Source: Nakamurella silvestris (GTDB taxonomy: Bacteria; Actinomycetota; Actinomycetes; Mycobacteriales; Nakamurellaceae). Taken from it: a stretch of DNA of 64,000 bases. The stretch lies in the NCBI GenBank assembly GCA_003576535.1, contig QXCQ01000091.1, positions 262,172-326,171 on the forward strand. Direction: 5' to 3'. The translations under genes and the position numbers were made by a program. Below, in pieces: positions 1 to 9,432 of the stretch (its first letter is position 1; the number at the start of each line of letters is the position of its first letter). The notes below the pieces were generated by a model, which searched no databases, was not told the origin of the DNA, and saw nothing but the letters and a program-made list of their open reading frames with translations.

Positions 1-1568
1 ATGGCGACCTTGATCGGGATGCCCTCGATGGCGCAGGTGGCCAGCTCCTGGTTGGTCATCTGGAAGCAGCCGTCGCCGTCGATGGCCCACACCGTGGTGT
101 CCGGCATGCCGGTCTTGGCACCCATGGCCGCCGGAACGGCGTACCCCATGGTGCCGAGCCCGCCGGAATTCAGCCAGGTGTAAGGGTTCTCGTAGGAGAT
201 GAACTGCGCCGCCCACATCTGGTGCTGCCCGACGCCGGCGCAGTAGATCGACTCCGGTCCGGCGATCTTGCCGAGCCGCTCGATGACGTACTGCGGCGAC
301 ACCGTGCCGTCGAAGGGCTCGTCGTAGCCCAGAGGGAAGGTGGTGCGCAGGTTCTCGAGCTCGGCCCACCAGGCCGTCATGTCCGCGACGACGCCCTCGG
401 AGTGCTCGGCCTTGATCGCATTGATCAGGTCGACGATGACGTCCTTGGCATCTCCCACGATCGGCACGTCCGCCAACCGGTTCTTGGAGATCTCCGCCGG
501 GTCGATGTCGGCGTGGATCACGGCCGCCCCCGGAGCGAAGGAGGACAGCTGCCCGGTGACCCGGTCGTCGAAACGGGCGCCGAGGGCGATGATCAGATCC
601 GCGCGCTGCAGACCGGCCACGGCGGCGACGGACCCGTGCATCCCGGGCATCCCCAGGTGCTGGACGTGGGAATCGGGGAAGGCGCCCCGTGCCATCAGGG
701 TGGTCACCACCGGGATCCCGGTGAGCTCGGCCAGCTCCTTCAACTCGTTGGTGGCGTGTGCCTTCAGGACACCGCCACCCACGTAGAGCACCGGCCGGCG
801 CGAGGCGGCGATGCGCTTGGCCGCCGCCGAGATCTGACCGGCATGCGGTTTGACCATCGGCCGGTAGCCGGGCAGGGAGATGTCCGGCGGCCAGGAGAAG
901 GTCGTCTCGGCCTGCAGGATGTCCTTCGGGATGTCGACCAGCACCGGACCCGGACGTCCGGTCGAGGCGATGTAGAAGGCCTGGGCCAGGATCCGCGGGA
1001 TCTCGGCCCCGTCGGTGACCAGGAAGCTGTGTTTGGTGATCGGCATGGTGATGCCGACGATGTCCGCCTCCTGGAAGGCGTCGGTACCGATCAGCGGCTT
1101 GCCGACCTGACCGGTGATGGCGACGATCGGCACCGAGTCCATGTGCGCGTCGGCCAACGGGGTGACCAGGTTGGTGGCACCCGGACCCGAGGTGGCCATG
1201 CACACACCCACCCGGCCGGTCGCCTGGGCGTACCCGGTCGCCGCATGTCCGGCGCCTTGTTCGTGCCGGACCAGGATGTGACGGACCTTGACCGAATCCA
1301 GCAGTGGGTCGTAGACCGGGAGGATCGCGCCGCCCGGGATTCCGAATACGACGTCGACGCCGATCTCCTCGAGCGATCGAACGACCGAGGAGGCCCCGGT
1401 CATCTGCTCGGTCACGATTGTTCTGTCCGCGTTCTTCTCCGCCGCATTCTTCTCGGCCGCGGCCCGGTCGGCAGCGGCGCGTTCAGCGGCGGCCTTTTCC
1501 GAACTCGCAGCTCGCGCGGCGACAGCGGACGCGGTCGGAACGACCGGCGCTGGTCGACTCTGCGTCAT
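1..1568 (-). CDS. ilvB: Acetolactate synthase large subunit, 3' end outside window
   Basis: Catalytic subunit of the ThDP-dependent acetohydroxyacid synthase that starts valine, leucine and isoleucine synthesis. At least 522 codons are present; the gene runs off the left edge. Family motifs are plain: the Glu-containing segment [15 protein letters not shown], then [16 protein letters not shown], and near the edge the GDG of the ThDP/Mg motif, whose following Asn residues lie beyond the window. The ATG at 1566-1568 was chosen because GGAGAAGG lies 5 nt upstream. Residues about 12-50 form an Ala/Lys/Glu/Arg-rich, probably helical extension before the conserved domain, which is unusual for the family. 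Expression is probably controlled by the leader peptide and terminator at 1697-1798. ilvN would be expected beyond the left edge. Confidence 0.96.
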   Translation of the reverse strand, partial: MTQSRPAPVVPTASAVAARAASSEKAAAERAAADRAAAEKNAAEKNADRTIVTEQMTGASSVVRSLEEIGVDVVFGIPGGAILPVYDPLLDSVKVRHILVRHEQGAGHAATGYAQATGRVGVCMATSGPGATNLVTPLADAHMDSVPIVAITGQVGKPLIGTDAFQEADIVGITMPITKHSFLVTDGAEIPRILAQAFYIASTGRPGPVLVDIPKDILQAETTFSWPPDISLPGYRPMVKPHAGQISAAAKRIAASRRPVLYVGGGVLKAHATNELKELAELTGIPVVTTLMARGAFPDSHVQHLGMPGMHGSVAAVAGLQRADLIIALGARFDDRVTGQLSSFAPGAAVIHADIDPAEISKNRLADVPIVGDAKDVIVDLINAIKAEHSEGVVADMTAWWAELENLRTTFPLGYDEPFDGTVSPQYVIERLGKIAGPESIYCAGVGQHQMWAAQFISYENPYTWLNSGGLGTMGYAVPAAMGAKTGMPDTTVWAIDGDGCFQMTNQELATCAIEGIPIKVA

Positions 1569-1696
1569 GTGAACCTTCTCCATCATGTGACGACCCGACG
1601 TTCGGTGGGACCGGAACGGGCGGGCCTTCGTGGGAAAAACCTTGAGGCTCTTGGACTGTTCCCGCGGGGTAGACCGAGGGGACAATTCCGGGCAAT

Positions 1697-1736
1697 AAAA
1701 AACCCCTCGCCACCTGACTGAGGTGACCAAGGGGTT
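1697..1736 (-). terminator. Attenuator terminator of the ilvB leader
   Basis: On the minus strand a hairpin with AACCCC/GGGGTT and CACCT/AGGTG arms is followed directly by six T residues. It lies 128 nt before the ilvB start and downstream of a branched-chain leader peptide. It therefore fits a transcription attenuator and not a gene-end terminator. Confidence 0.88.
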
Positions 1737-1769
1737 GCACGCCGACGCGGTGGTTCCGCGATGGCGTGC
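1737..1769 (-). promoter_or_regulatory. Pause or competing hairpin in the ilvB leader
   Basis: A strong stem GCACGCC/GGCGTGC continues into CGCGG/CCGCG. It begins at the leader-peptide stop codon and ends next to the terminator stem. Its placement is that of the 1:2 pause hairpin of a classical attenuator, whose formation depends on where the leader ribosome stalls. The role is inferred from position. Confidence 0.6.
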
Positions 1770-1798
1770 TAGACGATTACGAGAAGCGGGTTGCGCAC
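1769..1798 (-). CDS. ilvB leader peptide, nine residues
   Basis: The minus strand encodes M(GTG)[12 protein letters not shown]. It ends in five consecutive branched-chain residues (Leu-Leu-Val-Ile-Val), the three end products of the pathway. The stop codon abuts the pause hairpin. The GTG lies 7 nt after a TAGAGT -10 element, so the transcript probably starts at or next to the GTG and is leaderless. This is the known actinobacterial ilvB leader arrangement. Ribosome stalling at these codons when charged tRNA is scarce would prevent the terminator at 1697-1736 from forming. Confidence 0.88.
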   Translation of the reverse strand: MRNPLLVIV

Positions 1799-1805
1799 GC
1801 TTGCC

Positions 1806-1834
1806 ACTCTAGGGGTACTCCGCTGTGCTGTCAA
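1806..1834 (-). promoter_or_regulatory. ilvB promoter
   Basis: A perfect -35 TTGACA (1829-1834), 17-nt spacer and -10 TAGAGT (1806-1811) on the minus strand. The expected start point falls on the GTG of the leader peptide. Confidence 0.85.
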
Positions 1835-1871
1835 AAACCCCTCCGCCCGCGTGGCGCGCGGGCCGTCGTCG

Positions 1872-1896
1872 GCCCGACCGCAGCCTGCGGTCGGGC
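1872..1896 (-). terminator. Strong hairpin after the DUF2510 gene
   Basis: An 11-bp perfect stem (GCCCGACCGCA with its complement) with a 3-nt loop lies between the 3' end of the minus-strand gene at 1983-3749 and the ilvB promoter. There is no T tract, so it may be a Rho-independent terminator of the weak actinobacterial type or only a 3'-end stabiliser. Confidence 0.4.
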
Positions 1897-1982
1897 ACGA
1901 TCGGTGCCGGGGCGCAGCCAAGACCCGCCCCTGCTGTCCGTGCCAGGGACCATCACGCCGCGCCGCCGAAGGCGGGGACGGG

Positions 1983-3749
1983 TCACGGGCGGTCGGTGCG
2001 GGTCACGCCGCCGCTCCCGACATGGTCGGTCCAGGCGAACCCGTCCCACCAGCGGACCTCGTGCCGACCGTGCGGATCCGGGTACCAGCCCTGGAAGGCC
2101 GCGCCACCACCCTCCCAGCCGGTGGCATCGGCCGCGGCCCCGGGGGCCGGCGCGGGCCAGGAGGCGGTGGGATCCGGTGTCGGCCACACGGCGGTCGACG
2201 CCTGGGTCCGGGCCGCCGGCTCGGGGGCCGGCCATGCCTCGGGCGCAGCCGGCTGTGTCGCTGGCTCGGGGGCAGGCCAACCGGATGCCGGATCCGGCGC
2301 CGGCCAGGTTTCCGTCGCCGCCGGTGTCGGTGGGGACAGCGGTGCGGCTGACGGCGGCGGCCAGACGGCCGGCTCCGGTTCCGGCCAGTCCCCGACCGGC
2401 GGACGGGCATCCCCGAGGGAGTCCGGTCCTGTGGTCCCCTCCCACGGCAGCGGACCACCCGGAACCTCGCTTCCCGGCAGCGGAGGCAGCCACACCGCCG
2501 GATAGGGGGCTGACTCCCCCGGGGCCGGCATCGGGATCTGCTCGGGAACGGGTGGCGGGTCCTGCCACAGGTCGACCGTCCGCGCCAGACCTCGGTAGTC
2601 GAACCGGCATTTGGCGCAGGTCCGCAGGGCCGAGTCGTCGCACTGCTCGCCGCAGCGCGCGCAGAAGGTGATCAACGACGATTCCGCGTGCAGACCCTGG
2701 CAGCGGGGACAGACGAATTCCGGGTCGAGCTGGTTGAGCTGGGCCAGCCGGCCGATCAGCACGAAGGGGCTGACCCCGGCCGGGCTGATGAAGGCCCCGA
2801 TGCTGCCGCTGAGCACGTTCACCCGGCTCCGGCGGTTCTTCAGTTTGGTGTAGTCGGGGTTGACGACCTTCGCCAGCCGACAGGTCACACAGACCTGCAG
2901 GGTCCGCAGCGGCACCTCTTCGCGGATCCGGGCCTGCTGCACCAGGAACTCCACCACGGCGGTGTCGGACTCCGCGATCTCCAGCCACACCGTTGCCCGT
3001 TGCCCCCCGGTCTGCTGGAGGAACTGCTCCAACCTGCCGGTGAACCGCTCGACCTGGGCCACCAGCTGGGGTGGCATCGGGCCCGGCTTCGAAGCCACCA
3101 AGGCGCCGACGGTCACCATCCCGTACACGGCCTCGATGGGCAGCACCGCCATCGCCCGAGGGCTGTGGATGATGACGTCCCCCGACTCCCGCCACCCCCG
3201 TGGGGTGTGGGCGCTCTCGGCGTCGAGGAAGCGGTTGGCCGCCTGGGTCATCCTCCCGGCGGAGGCCGACGGGGGCGGGGCGTCGGCATGCACGCTGTGC
3301 TGCGGGGCCGGGAACTCGGCCGCTGCCGGGTCGATCCGCCGCAGCGCCGTGTCGATGTCGGCGAGCACCTCGCGGTAGAGGGCCTGGTAGACCTCGATCG
3401 GCCGCCGGCTCGGGAACTTCCAGGTGTCGGCAAGCTGCACACTCACCGTCGCCGGCCCACCGGGTGCCCCCTCGGTTCCCGGCTCCGCCGCCCCGGACCC
3501 GCCGTGCCCCGGTGATTCATGCCCGGCGCCGGTCAGTCGGATGGTGATCGCCACCGGCACCTTGGCCTCCGAGCGGCTGCCGCCGGCGAACTTGGAGCCA
3601 CGTACCCCCTCGACCAGTGTCAACTGGTCGGTGCGGACGGCGAACTTGAGCTGACCGAGCAGCCGCACCAGTTCGGTGCGGATCCGGCCGAGCGGGGCAG
3701 TGACGGATCGCTCCGCGTAGGCCCACACGGTGTTGGCGCTGATGTCCAC
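1983..3749 (-). CDS. Zinc-ribbon protein with Trp/Pro repeats and C-terminal DUF2510
   Basis: Function unknown, 588 residues. The first 270 residues are a soluble alpha/beta-looking region with no family I recognise. Around residues 286-380 lies a cluster of CxxC pairs (CVTC, CPRC, CARC, CAKC) typical of zinc ribbons. Residues about 390-550 are low complexity with repeated WPxPxP units (WPAPEPA and variants). The C-terminus (about 550-575) carries the Trp-rich signature GWYPDPHG..RWWDGFAWTDHV of DUF2510, which in actinobacteria is usually tethered to membrane or surface proteins. No signal peptide or membrane helix is visible. It follows the acidic YDS-repeat gene after 8 nt, so the two are almost certainly one operon and may act together. 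Confidence 0.72.
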   Translation of the reverse strand: MDISANTVWAYAERSVTAPLGRIRTELVRLLGQLKFAVRTDQLTLVEGVRGSKFAGGSRSEAKVPVAITIRLTGAGHESPGHGGSGAAEPGTEGAPGGPATVSVQLADTWKFPSRRPIEVYQALYREVLADIDTALRRIDPAAAEFPAPQHSVHADAPPPSASAGRMTQAANRFLDAESAHTPRGWRESGDVIIHSPRAMAVLPIEAVYGMVTVGALVASKPGPMPPQLVAQVERFTGRLEQFLQQTGGQRATVWLEIAESDTAVVEFLVQQARIREEVPLRTLQVCVTCRLAKVVNPDYTKLKNRRSRVNVLSGSIGAFISPAGVSPFVLIGRLAQLNQLDPEFVCPRCQGLHAESSLITFCARCGEQCDDSALRTCAKCRFDYRGLARTVDLWQDPPPVPEQIPMPAPGESAPYPAVWLPPLPGSEVPGGPLPWEGTTGPDSLGDARPPVGDWPEPEPAVWPPPSAAPLSPPTPAATETWPAPDPASGWPAPEPATQPAAPEAWPAPEPAARTQASTAVWPTPDPTASWPAPAPGAAADATGWEGGGAAFQGWYPDPHGRHEVRWWDGFAWTDHVGSGGVTRTDRP

Positions 3750-3757
3750 CGCAGGTC

Positions 3758-4465
3758 CTAGACGTCGGAGCCGGAGTCGTAGGAACCGGAATCGTAGGAG
3801 GACCCGGAATCGTAGGAGGACCCGGAATCGTAGGAGGAGCTGTCGTAGGAGGACGTGTCGTAGGAGGTGGTGTCCACGGCCGCGTCGCTGTCCAGGGCCG
3901 AGCTGTCGTAGGAGGTGCTGTCGTAGGAGGTGCTGGTGTCGATCGTCGCTGCCGCCGCGTCCAACTGGTCGCCGGCGCTGTCGACGTAGCTCCCCGCCGC
4001 CGCCGCATCGGACTCGGCCGCATCCGCGTAGTCGGCCGCCGTGTCGCTGTGCGCCGCGGCCGTGTCGGAGTAGCTCGCCGCCGTGTCGAGGTAGGACTGG
4101 GCCAGTTCGTCGCTCCCACCGGCCGCGGCCTCCTGGGCCGCGTCCACGTAGGACTGGGCCGAGGTCTCCGCATCCGAGGCGATGCCGGCATTCCAGTCCG
4201 ACCAGCTGTCGTTGGTGGCCGCCGAGTCGTAGGAGGTGCTCGCGGCGTCCAGGTCCAGGGAGGCATCGGCGGTGGTGTCGGACAGGTAGTCGCTGGTCGC
4301 GGGATCGAGGCCGACGTCGCCGACGGTTTCACCAAGGTCGCCGAGGTCGGTCGCGGCATCGGCCGTCACGTCGGCGGCCCCCGCGTAGTCGGTGGTGGTC
4401 AGCTCACTCACGAGGTCGGAGGAGGTGTCGGCGGAGATGTAGTCGCCCCAGGCTGGATCGGACAT
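3758..4465 (-). CDS. Lys/Arg-free acidic protein with DTAA heptads and YDSG tail
   Basis: Function unknown, 235 residues, no family recognised. From the ATG at 4463-4465 the protein contains no Lys, Arg, Cys or Phe and only one His. It is built almost entirely of Asp, Ala, Ser, Thr, Tyr and Gly, so it is extremely acidic. Residues about 120-170 repeat in sevens (SYLDTAA, SYSDTAA, AHSDTAA, DYADAAE). The last 60 residues are a tract of SYDS/SYDSG units. The reading frame stays open 63 codons further upstream, but that extension is Arg-rich and of quite different composition, so I place the start at 4465. The tail resembles tyrosine-based low-complexity domains and the heptads resemble LEA-like helices; both comparisons are by eye. 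It is coupled to the zinc-ribbon gene downstream. Confidence 0.65.
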   Translation of the reverse strand: MSDPAWGDYISADTSSDLVSELTTTDYAGAADVTADAATDLGDLGETVGDVGLDPATSDYLSDTTADASLDLDAASTSYDSAATNDSWSDWNAGIASDAETSAQSYVDAAQEAAAGGSDELAQSYLDTAASYSDTAAAHSDTAADYADAAESDAAAAGSYVDSAGDQLDAAAATIDTSTSYDSTSYDSSALDSDAAVDTTSYDTSSYDSSSYDSGSSYDSGSSYDSGSYDSGSDV

Positions 4466-4784
4466 GGCTGGACTCGCTTTCGGCGCCCCTGGCGGAGCGC
4501 ACATCGGGAGGTACCGGAGGAAATCGGTGGTGCCACGGGGGCCGAGGGACCTCCGGCGGCGCGGTGCTGCTGAACGGAACTGCCGGTTGGAGTCGCCCCG
4601 ACGGCCGGAAGTTCCCGCCGTCGGACACCCGGCGGCGGGGGCCATACCCAGCAAGAGGTGAGAGGAAGATTACTCAGGAATCCCGGCCGGAGGAATGGCC
4701 CCGAAAGGGTGTTCTGGGCCTGGTCACACCTGCGGCGAACGGCTGAGGTGAACAGCAGCTCGGACGGGATGGGACGATTGGGTC
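4466..4784. other. Divergent intergenic region
   Basis: The 319 bp between the acidic-protein gene (minus) and the PH-domain gene (plus) hold no credible gene. On the plus strand TGAACA (4749-4754), an 18-nt spacer and GACGAT (4773-4778) end 6 nt before the ATG at 4785, a possible leaderless promoter. No promoter is obvious for the minus gene. Confidence 0.45.
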
Positions 4785-5387
4785 ATGTCCGCACCCGACC
4801 ACAACACGTCAACGGCCCGCGCGGTGTTCCGGCTGCCGTGGAGCGCTCTGGCCATCCCGCTCCTGGTTTTTATGATCACGACCCCGCTGGCCACCGCTCT
4901 GCCGATCCTCAACCTGCTGTTCCTGCTGCCCCTGGTGGCACTGGTGTACGTGCTGTGGACCCGAACCGTCGTCGACGCCCACCACCTGACGGTGTACTCG
5001 CTGCGCGGACGGCGCCGGTTGCCCTGGGCCGAGCTCGACGGGCTGGAGTTCCGCGGTCCGCGCTGGGCGACGGCGGTCACCATGTCCGGCGACCGCTTCC
5101 GGTTGCCGATGATCCGCCCCCGTGACCTGCCCCGACTTGCCGCCGTCTCCGGTGGACGGCTGTTGCTCGGTGCGGACTCCCCCGCCCTGCAGCCGGCCGG
5201 CCAAGACGGTTCCGCCGATGCGGCCACGGCCGCATCCGTCCCGGAAACCCCAGTTCAGCGGTCGTCCGTCTCGGTCGACGGGGCCGCAGCGCCGGCCCAC
5301 GCCGAGGCTGCAGACACCCGCGCCGCCCAGGTGAACGTCCCCGACGAGCCCGAACCTGCGCCCAGGGCGGACGACACCAACGAGTAA
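4785..5387 (+). CDS. bPH6-type PH-domain membrane protein
   Basis: About 200 residues. A short N-terminus is followed by two adjacent hydrophobic segments (residues about 20-58), then the pattern [27 protein letters not shown] typical of the bacterial PH6 (PF10756) domain found in actinobacterial membrane proteins. The last 80 residues are disordered and Ala/Pro/Glu-rich. No biochemical role is established for the family. It precedes ilvD by 91 bp on the same strand; the association looks conserved in actinobacteria, but that is from memory. The proposed promoter leaves no room for a ribosome binding site. Confidence 0.75.
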   Translation: MSAPDHNTSTARAVFRLPWSALAIPLLVFMITTPLATALPILNLLFLLPLVALVYVLWTRTVVDAHHLTVYSLRGRRRLPWAELDGLEFRGPRWATAVTMSGDRFRLPMIRPRDLPRLAAVSGGRLLLGADSPALQPAGQDGSADAATAASVPETPVQRSSVSVDGAAAPAHAEAADTRAAQVNVPDEPEPAPRADDTNE

Positions 5388-5478
5388 CCTGGGAATTCGC
5401 CGACAATCCCGACGTCACCCGCTCGGTAGATCAGCAGTCCCGATTCACCTGAAGTTGTTCTTCGTTTCTGGAGTTCCT

Positions 5479-7326
5479 ATGCCCGCGCTACGTTCCCGAA
5501 CCTCCACCCACGGCCGCAATATGGCCGGAGCCCGCGCCCTCTGGCGGGCCACCGGAATGGGTGAGAACGATTTCGGCAAACCGATCATCGCCATCGCCAA
5601 CTCCTACACCCAGTTCGTGCCGGGGCACGTCCACCTCAAGGACATGGGCGACCTGGTCGCCGGCGCGATCAAGGAGGCCGGCGGGGTCTCCAAGGAGTTC
5701 AACACGATCGCCATCGACGACGGGATCGCGATGGGCCACGGGGGCATGTTGTACTCCCTGCCCTCCCGGGACCTGATCGCCGACTCGATCGAGTACATGG
5801 TGCAGGGCCACACGGCCGATGCACTGGTGTGCATCTCCAACTGCGACAAGATCACCCCCGGCATGTTGATGGCCGCCCTGCGCCTCAACATCCCCGCGGT
5901 GTTCGTCTCCGGCGGGCCGATGGAGGCGGGCAAGGCCGTCATCGTCGACGGTGTCGCCCACGCCGCAACCGATCTCATCACCGCGATCTCGGCCTCGGCC
6001 TCCCCCGCGGTCGACGACGACGGACTGACCGAGGTCGAGCGTTCGGCCTGTCCCACCTGTGGTTCCTGTTCGGGCATGTTCACCGCCAACTCGATGAACT
6101 GCCTCACCGAGGCACTCGGACTCTCCCTGCCCGGCAACGGTTCCACCCTCGCCACCCACATCGCCCGCAAGGACCTCTTCCTGCGCGCCGGCTCGCTGAT
6201 CGTGGACCTGGCCCGCAAGTACTACGAGAACGACGACGAGTCCGTGCTCCCCCGCAACATCGCCAACAAGGCGGCCTTCACCAACGCCATGGCCCTGGAC
6301 GTGGCCATGGGCGGCTCGACGAACACCGTGCTGCACATCCTCGCTGCCGCCATCGAGGGCGAGATCGATTTCAAGCTCGGCGATATCGACGCCATCAGCC
6401 GCCGTGTCCCGTGCCTGTCCAAGGTCTCGCCCAATTCCGACTTCCACATGGAGGACGTCCACCGGGCCGGCGGCATCCCGGCCATCCTCGGTGAGCTGAA
6501 CCGGGCCGGACTGCTGGACAACTCCGTCACCACCATCCACTCCCCCACCCTGCAGGGCTGGCTGGACGAGTGGGACATCCGGGGCGGCAAGGCCTCCGAG
6601 GCGGCCGTCGAACTCTTCCACGCCGCACCCGGCGGAGTCCGTACGGTGCAGGCCTTCTCCACCGCGAACCGGTGGGAGACCCTGGACACCGATGCCGCCA
6701 AGGGCTGTATCCACGACGCCGAGCACGCCTTCACCGTCGACGGCGGCCTCGCCGTCCTGTACGGCAACGTCGCCGAGAACGGCGCGGTGGTCAAGACCGC
6801 CGGTTTCGACGAGGAACTGTTCCGGTTCGTCGGCACGGCCATCGTCGTCGAGTCCCAGGAGGAGGCCGTCGAGGCGATCCTGGGCAAGAAGGTCCAGCCC
6901 GGACACGTCGTGGTCGTGCGGTACGAGGGCCCGGCCGGCGGGCCGGGGATGCAGGAGATGCTGCACCCCACCTCCTTCATCAAGGGACTGGGCCTTGGCC
7001 GGGTCTGCGCCCTGATCACCGACGGCCGGTTCTCCGGCGGCTCCAGCGGCATCTCGATCGGGCACATCTCCCCCGAGGCGGCCCGAGGCGGCACCATCGG
7101 CCTGGTCGAGGACGGTGACGAGATCGAGATCGACGTCCACCAGCGCCTTCTGCGGGTCAATGTGCCCGACCACGTCCTCGCCGAGCGGCGGGCGAAGATG
7201 GAGGCTTCCGAGCGGCCGTGGCAGCCGAAGGACCGCGAACGGGTCGTGTCCCAGGCCCTGCGGGCCTACGCCCACATGACCACGGATGCCTCCACCGGTG
7301 CGGTGCGGGTGGTACCCGCCTCGTAG
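5479..7326 (+). CDS. ilvD: Dihydroxy-acid dehydratase
   Basis: Iron-sulfur enzyme that dehydrates 2,3-dihydroxy-isovalerate and 2,3-dihydroxy-3-methylvalerate in valine/isoleucine synthesis. It has 615 residues, full family length. Cluster ligands are visible at Cys122 ([10 protein letters not shown]) and in CPTCGSC (Cys191, 194, 197). The C-terminal substrate loop reads [19 protein letters not shown]. An in-frame ATG exists at 5455, but the start at 5479 (MPALRSRT) has GGAG 5 nt upstream and matches usual family N-termini. Together with ilvB at the left edge it gives two steps of one pathway, on opposite strands and not one operon. Confidence 0.96.
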   Translation: MPALRSRTSTHGRNMAGARALWRATGMGENDFGKPIIAIANSYTQFVPGHVHLKDMGDLVAGAIKEAGGVSKEFNTIAIDDGIAMGHGGMLYSLPSRDLIADSIEYMVQGHTADALVCISNCDKITPGMLMAALRLNIPAVFVSGGPMEAGKAVIVDGVAHAATDLITAISASASPAVDDDGLTEVERSACPTCGSCSGMFTANSMNCLTEALGLSLPGNGSTLATHIARKDLFLRAGSLIVDLARKYYENDDESVLPRNIANKAAFTNAMALDVAMGGSTNTVLHILAAAIEGEIDFKLGDIDAISRRVPCLSKVSPNSDFHMEDVHRAGGIPAILGELNRAGLLDNSVTTIHSPTLQGWLDEWDIRGGKASEAAVELFHAAPGGVRTVQAFSTANRWETLDTDAAKGCIHDAEHAFTVDGGLAVLYGNVAENGAVVKTAGFDEELFRFVGTAIVVESQEEAVEAILGKKVQPGHVVVVRYEGPAGGPGMQEMLHPTSFIKGLGLGRVCALITDGRFSGGSSGISIGHISPEAARGGTIGLVEDGDEIEIDVHQRLLRVNVPDHVLAERRAKMEASERPWQPKDRERVVSQALRAYAHMTTDASTGAVRVVPAS

Positions 7327-7344
7327 TTCGACCACACTGGGTGC

Positions 7345-7857
7345 ATGACGCACCCGGCGAGAGCGGCGATGAACCCACCAGACCTGCCAGGCGACGCCCA
7401 GCGGCACCAGTTGCCGCGCCGGACGATCCGGTACTGGCAGATCCAGAATCTGCTGACGGCCCTGGTGGTCCTCGCCGTTCTCGCGGTGGTGCTGTACCTG
7501 TGGACGAACCTGTTCGACTGGGTCCGGATCCTGTTGATCGCCGGGGTCGCCGTCGGCACCGTCATCGGCCTGCTCGTGGTGCCCCCGCTGCGCTACCGCC
7601 GGTTCTGGTACGCCATCAGCGAGACCGAGATCGACATCGAGGAGGGCCTTCTCGTCATCACCCGGACCGTGGTGCCGATGAACCGGGTTCAGCACCTGCG
7701 GATGGAACACGGTTTCATCGCCGACCGTTTCGCCCTGGCGAACCTGCACATCCACACCGGAGCCGGGGTGGTGTCGATGAACGGCCTGGCCCGGGACGAG
7801 GCCGACCGCGTCCGCGAGCGGGTCAGCGAACTGGCCCACCTGTCCGATGACCTCTGA
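7345..7857 (+). CDS. PH-domain membrane protein, YdbS-like
   Basis: 170 residues with two membrane helices (about 35-56 and 63-81) followed by a bPH2 domain (YAISETEIDIEEGLLVITRTVVPMNRVQH). Its stop overlaps the start of the next gene by 11 nt. The small/large tandem is the YdbS-YdbT arrangement of Bacillus, where the pair protects against certain bacteriocins; whether that applies here is unknown. It lies 18 bp after ilvD. Confidence 0.85.
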   Translation: MTHPARAAMNPPDLPGDAQRHQLPRRTIRYWQIQNLLTALVVLAVLAVVLYLWTNLFDWVRILLIAGVAVGTVIGLLVVPPLRYRRFWYAISETEIDIEEGLLVITRTVVPMNRVQHLRMEHGFIADRFALANLHIHTGAGVVSMNGLARDEADRVRERVSELAHLSDDL

Positions 7858-9421
7858 CCATGCTGCGGCTGCCGGCGGCGCCGATTCCCCCGGCCCCGAA
7901 CTCGACGGAGCCCGGCCACATCCTCACGACCACGGTCTCGACGTCGACGAGAAACGCCTGCACCCCGCCTATCTCCTGATCGGGGCCGGTCGCACCATCC
8001 GCGGACTGATCCCGTTGTTCGCCATCGCCCTGTTCAGCTGGCCACGCTGGGTGCTGTACATCCTCGGTGCCCTGGTCCTCGTCGGGGCGGTGGTGAGCTG
8101 GTGGACCACCCGGTACTCCGTCACCGACCGGGTGCTGCGGCTGCGCAAGGGCCTGTTCAACCGGTCCGTCCACACCATCTCGGCTGCCCGGATCACCGGA
8201 TTGGACACCGAACGCGGCCTCATCCAGCGGGTGTTCGGGGTGTGGTCCCTCAAGGTGCACAGCCCCGGTGACGGGGACCGGTCCACCCTCGAACTCGGCT
8301 GCCTCTCCCAGGCCGAGATCGACCGGGTGCGGGACGCCCTGGCCCTGCCCGACCACGGTCCTCGCCGGGTGATCGCAGGCCCGGAAGGAGCTCACGGTTC
8401 TGATGGCCCAGCGGCTCCGGACCCGGCCGCCGCCTTCGACCCGGCGTCGATGCCGGCCCTGGACGAGGTTCCGCTGGCCAACCTGAACACCCGGACCCTG
8501 CTGATCGCCGCCGTCACGGGTACCTCGATCCCGCTGATCCTGGCGGGCCTGTTCGCCGTCTGGAACAGGGCGCGGGAGGTGTTGCCGGACTCCACGATCC
8601 GGTATCTGGAGCACGAGGTGTTCAGCCGTGGCCGCGGAACGATCCTGGTCCTGGCCGTCCTGGTGCTGCTCGCCTCGGTGGTGGGTGTCGCCTTCGCCGC
8701 TCTGCGCCTTGCCGGGTTCACCCTGCGCCGTGACGGGGAGCGTCTGCGCACCAGCCGCGGACTGCTGTCCCAGCGCGCCGGCACCATCCAGGTCAACCGG
8801 GTGCAGGCGGTACGGCTGGTGGACGGCCTCTGGCGTCGGCTGCTCGGCTACACCGCGATCCAGGTCGAGGTCGCCGGGCAGGGTGGTCACGACGACAGCG
8901 ACCGGATGCTGTTCCCGTTGCTGCGCACCAGCGAGGTGGCGGACCTGGTGGATCGCGCCCTGCCCGAACTGGGGTGGACACCGGCCGAGCTGACACCGAT
9001 CTCGGCCGCCGGGCGCCGCCGTTACTTCACCGCCCCGGTGCTGCTGACCGTGCCGATCGCCGTCGCCGGCTGGCTGCTGCTGCCGCGGTGGGAATGGTTG
9101 GCGGTGCTCCCGCTGGTGCTGGCCGTCCTGGTGGCCCGGTCGCAGGGGCGGCTGGCCGGGTGGCGGTTGGACGAGAGGACCGTCACCTTCCGGGCGCGCC
9201 GGATCCTGGCCGTGCACACCGTCATCGCGCGGGTGGACCGGGTGCAGATCACCCGGGTGCGGACGAACCCGTTCCAGCGCCGGGCCGGGTTGGCCACCGT
9301 CACCCTCCAGCTGTCCAGCGGTCGGAGCGCCCGGCTGCGCCATCTGCGTGCGGCGGAGGCGGACCTGCTGCTGCACACCGTCGGCCGCCGGTTCCGGAAG
9401 GTCCAGCTCTCGAAAGGCTGA
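7847..9421 (+). CDS. PH-domain membrane protein, YdbT-like, triple bPH2
   Basis: 524 residues. It has several hydrophobic segments: a pair near 49-85, one near 220-243, one near 265-285, and a pair after 390. Three bPH2-type repeats are recognisable by the recurring pattern RxxxGLxxxxxxTIxxxRVQ, for example LRLRKGLFNRSVHTISAARITGL and LRTSRGLLSQRAGTIQVNRVQAV. It overlaps the YdbS-like gene by 11 nt, suggesting translational coupling and a membrane complex. It converges on a minus-strand dehydrogenase; repeat A1 lies between them. Confidence 0.87.
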   Translation: MTSDHAAAAGGADSPGPELDGARPHPHDHGLDVDEKRLHPAYLLIGAGRTIRGLIPLFAIALFSWPRWVLYILGALVLVGAVVSWWTTRYSVTDRVLRLRKGLFNRSVHTISAARITGLDTERGLIQRVFGVWSLKVHSPGDGDRSTLELGCLSQAEIDRVRDALALPDHGPRRVIAGPEGAHGSDGPAAPDPAAAFDPASMPALDEVPLANLNTRTLLIAAVTGTSIPLILAGLFAVWNRAREVLPDSTIRYLEHEVFSRGRGTILVLAVLVLLASVVGVAFAALRLAGFTLRRDGERLRTSRGLLSQRAGTIQVNRVQAVRLVDGLWRRLLGYTAIQVEVAGQGGHDDSDRMLFPLLRTSEVADLVDRALPELGWTPAELTPISAAGRRRYFTAPVLLTVPIAVAGWLLLPRWEWLAVLPLVLAVLVARSQGRLAGWRLDERTVTFRARRILAVHTVIARVDRVQITRVRTNPFQRRAGLATVTLQLSSGRSARLRHLRAAEADLLLHTVGRRFRKVQLSKG

Positions 9422-9432
9422 ACCCCCTCTCC

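Noticed and set aside
222..1721. A 499-codon plus-strand open frame
   Set aside because: Antisense to ilvB and its attenuator.
3730..4746. A 338-codon Arg-rich plus-strand open frame
   Set aside because: Mirror of the acidic YDS-repeat gene; its Arg/Pro richness is the complement of the Asp/Ser codons.
5488..7839. A 783-codon minus-strand open frame
   Set aside because: Antisense shadow of ilvD and the YdbS-like gene; same composition bias and no family motif.
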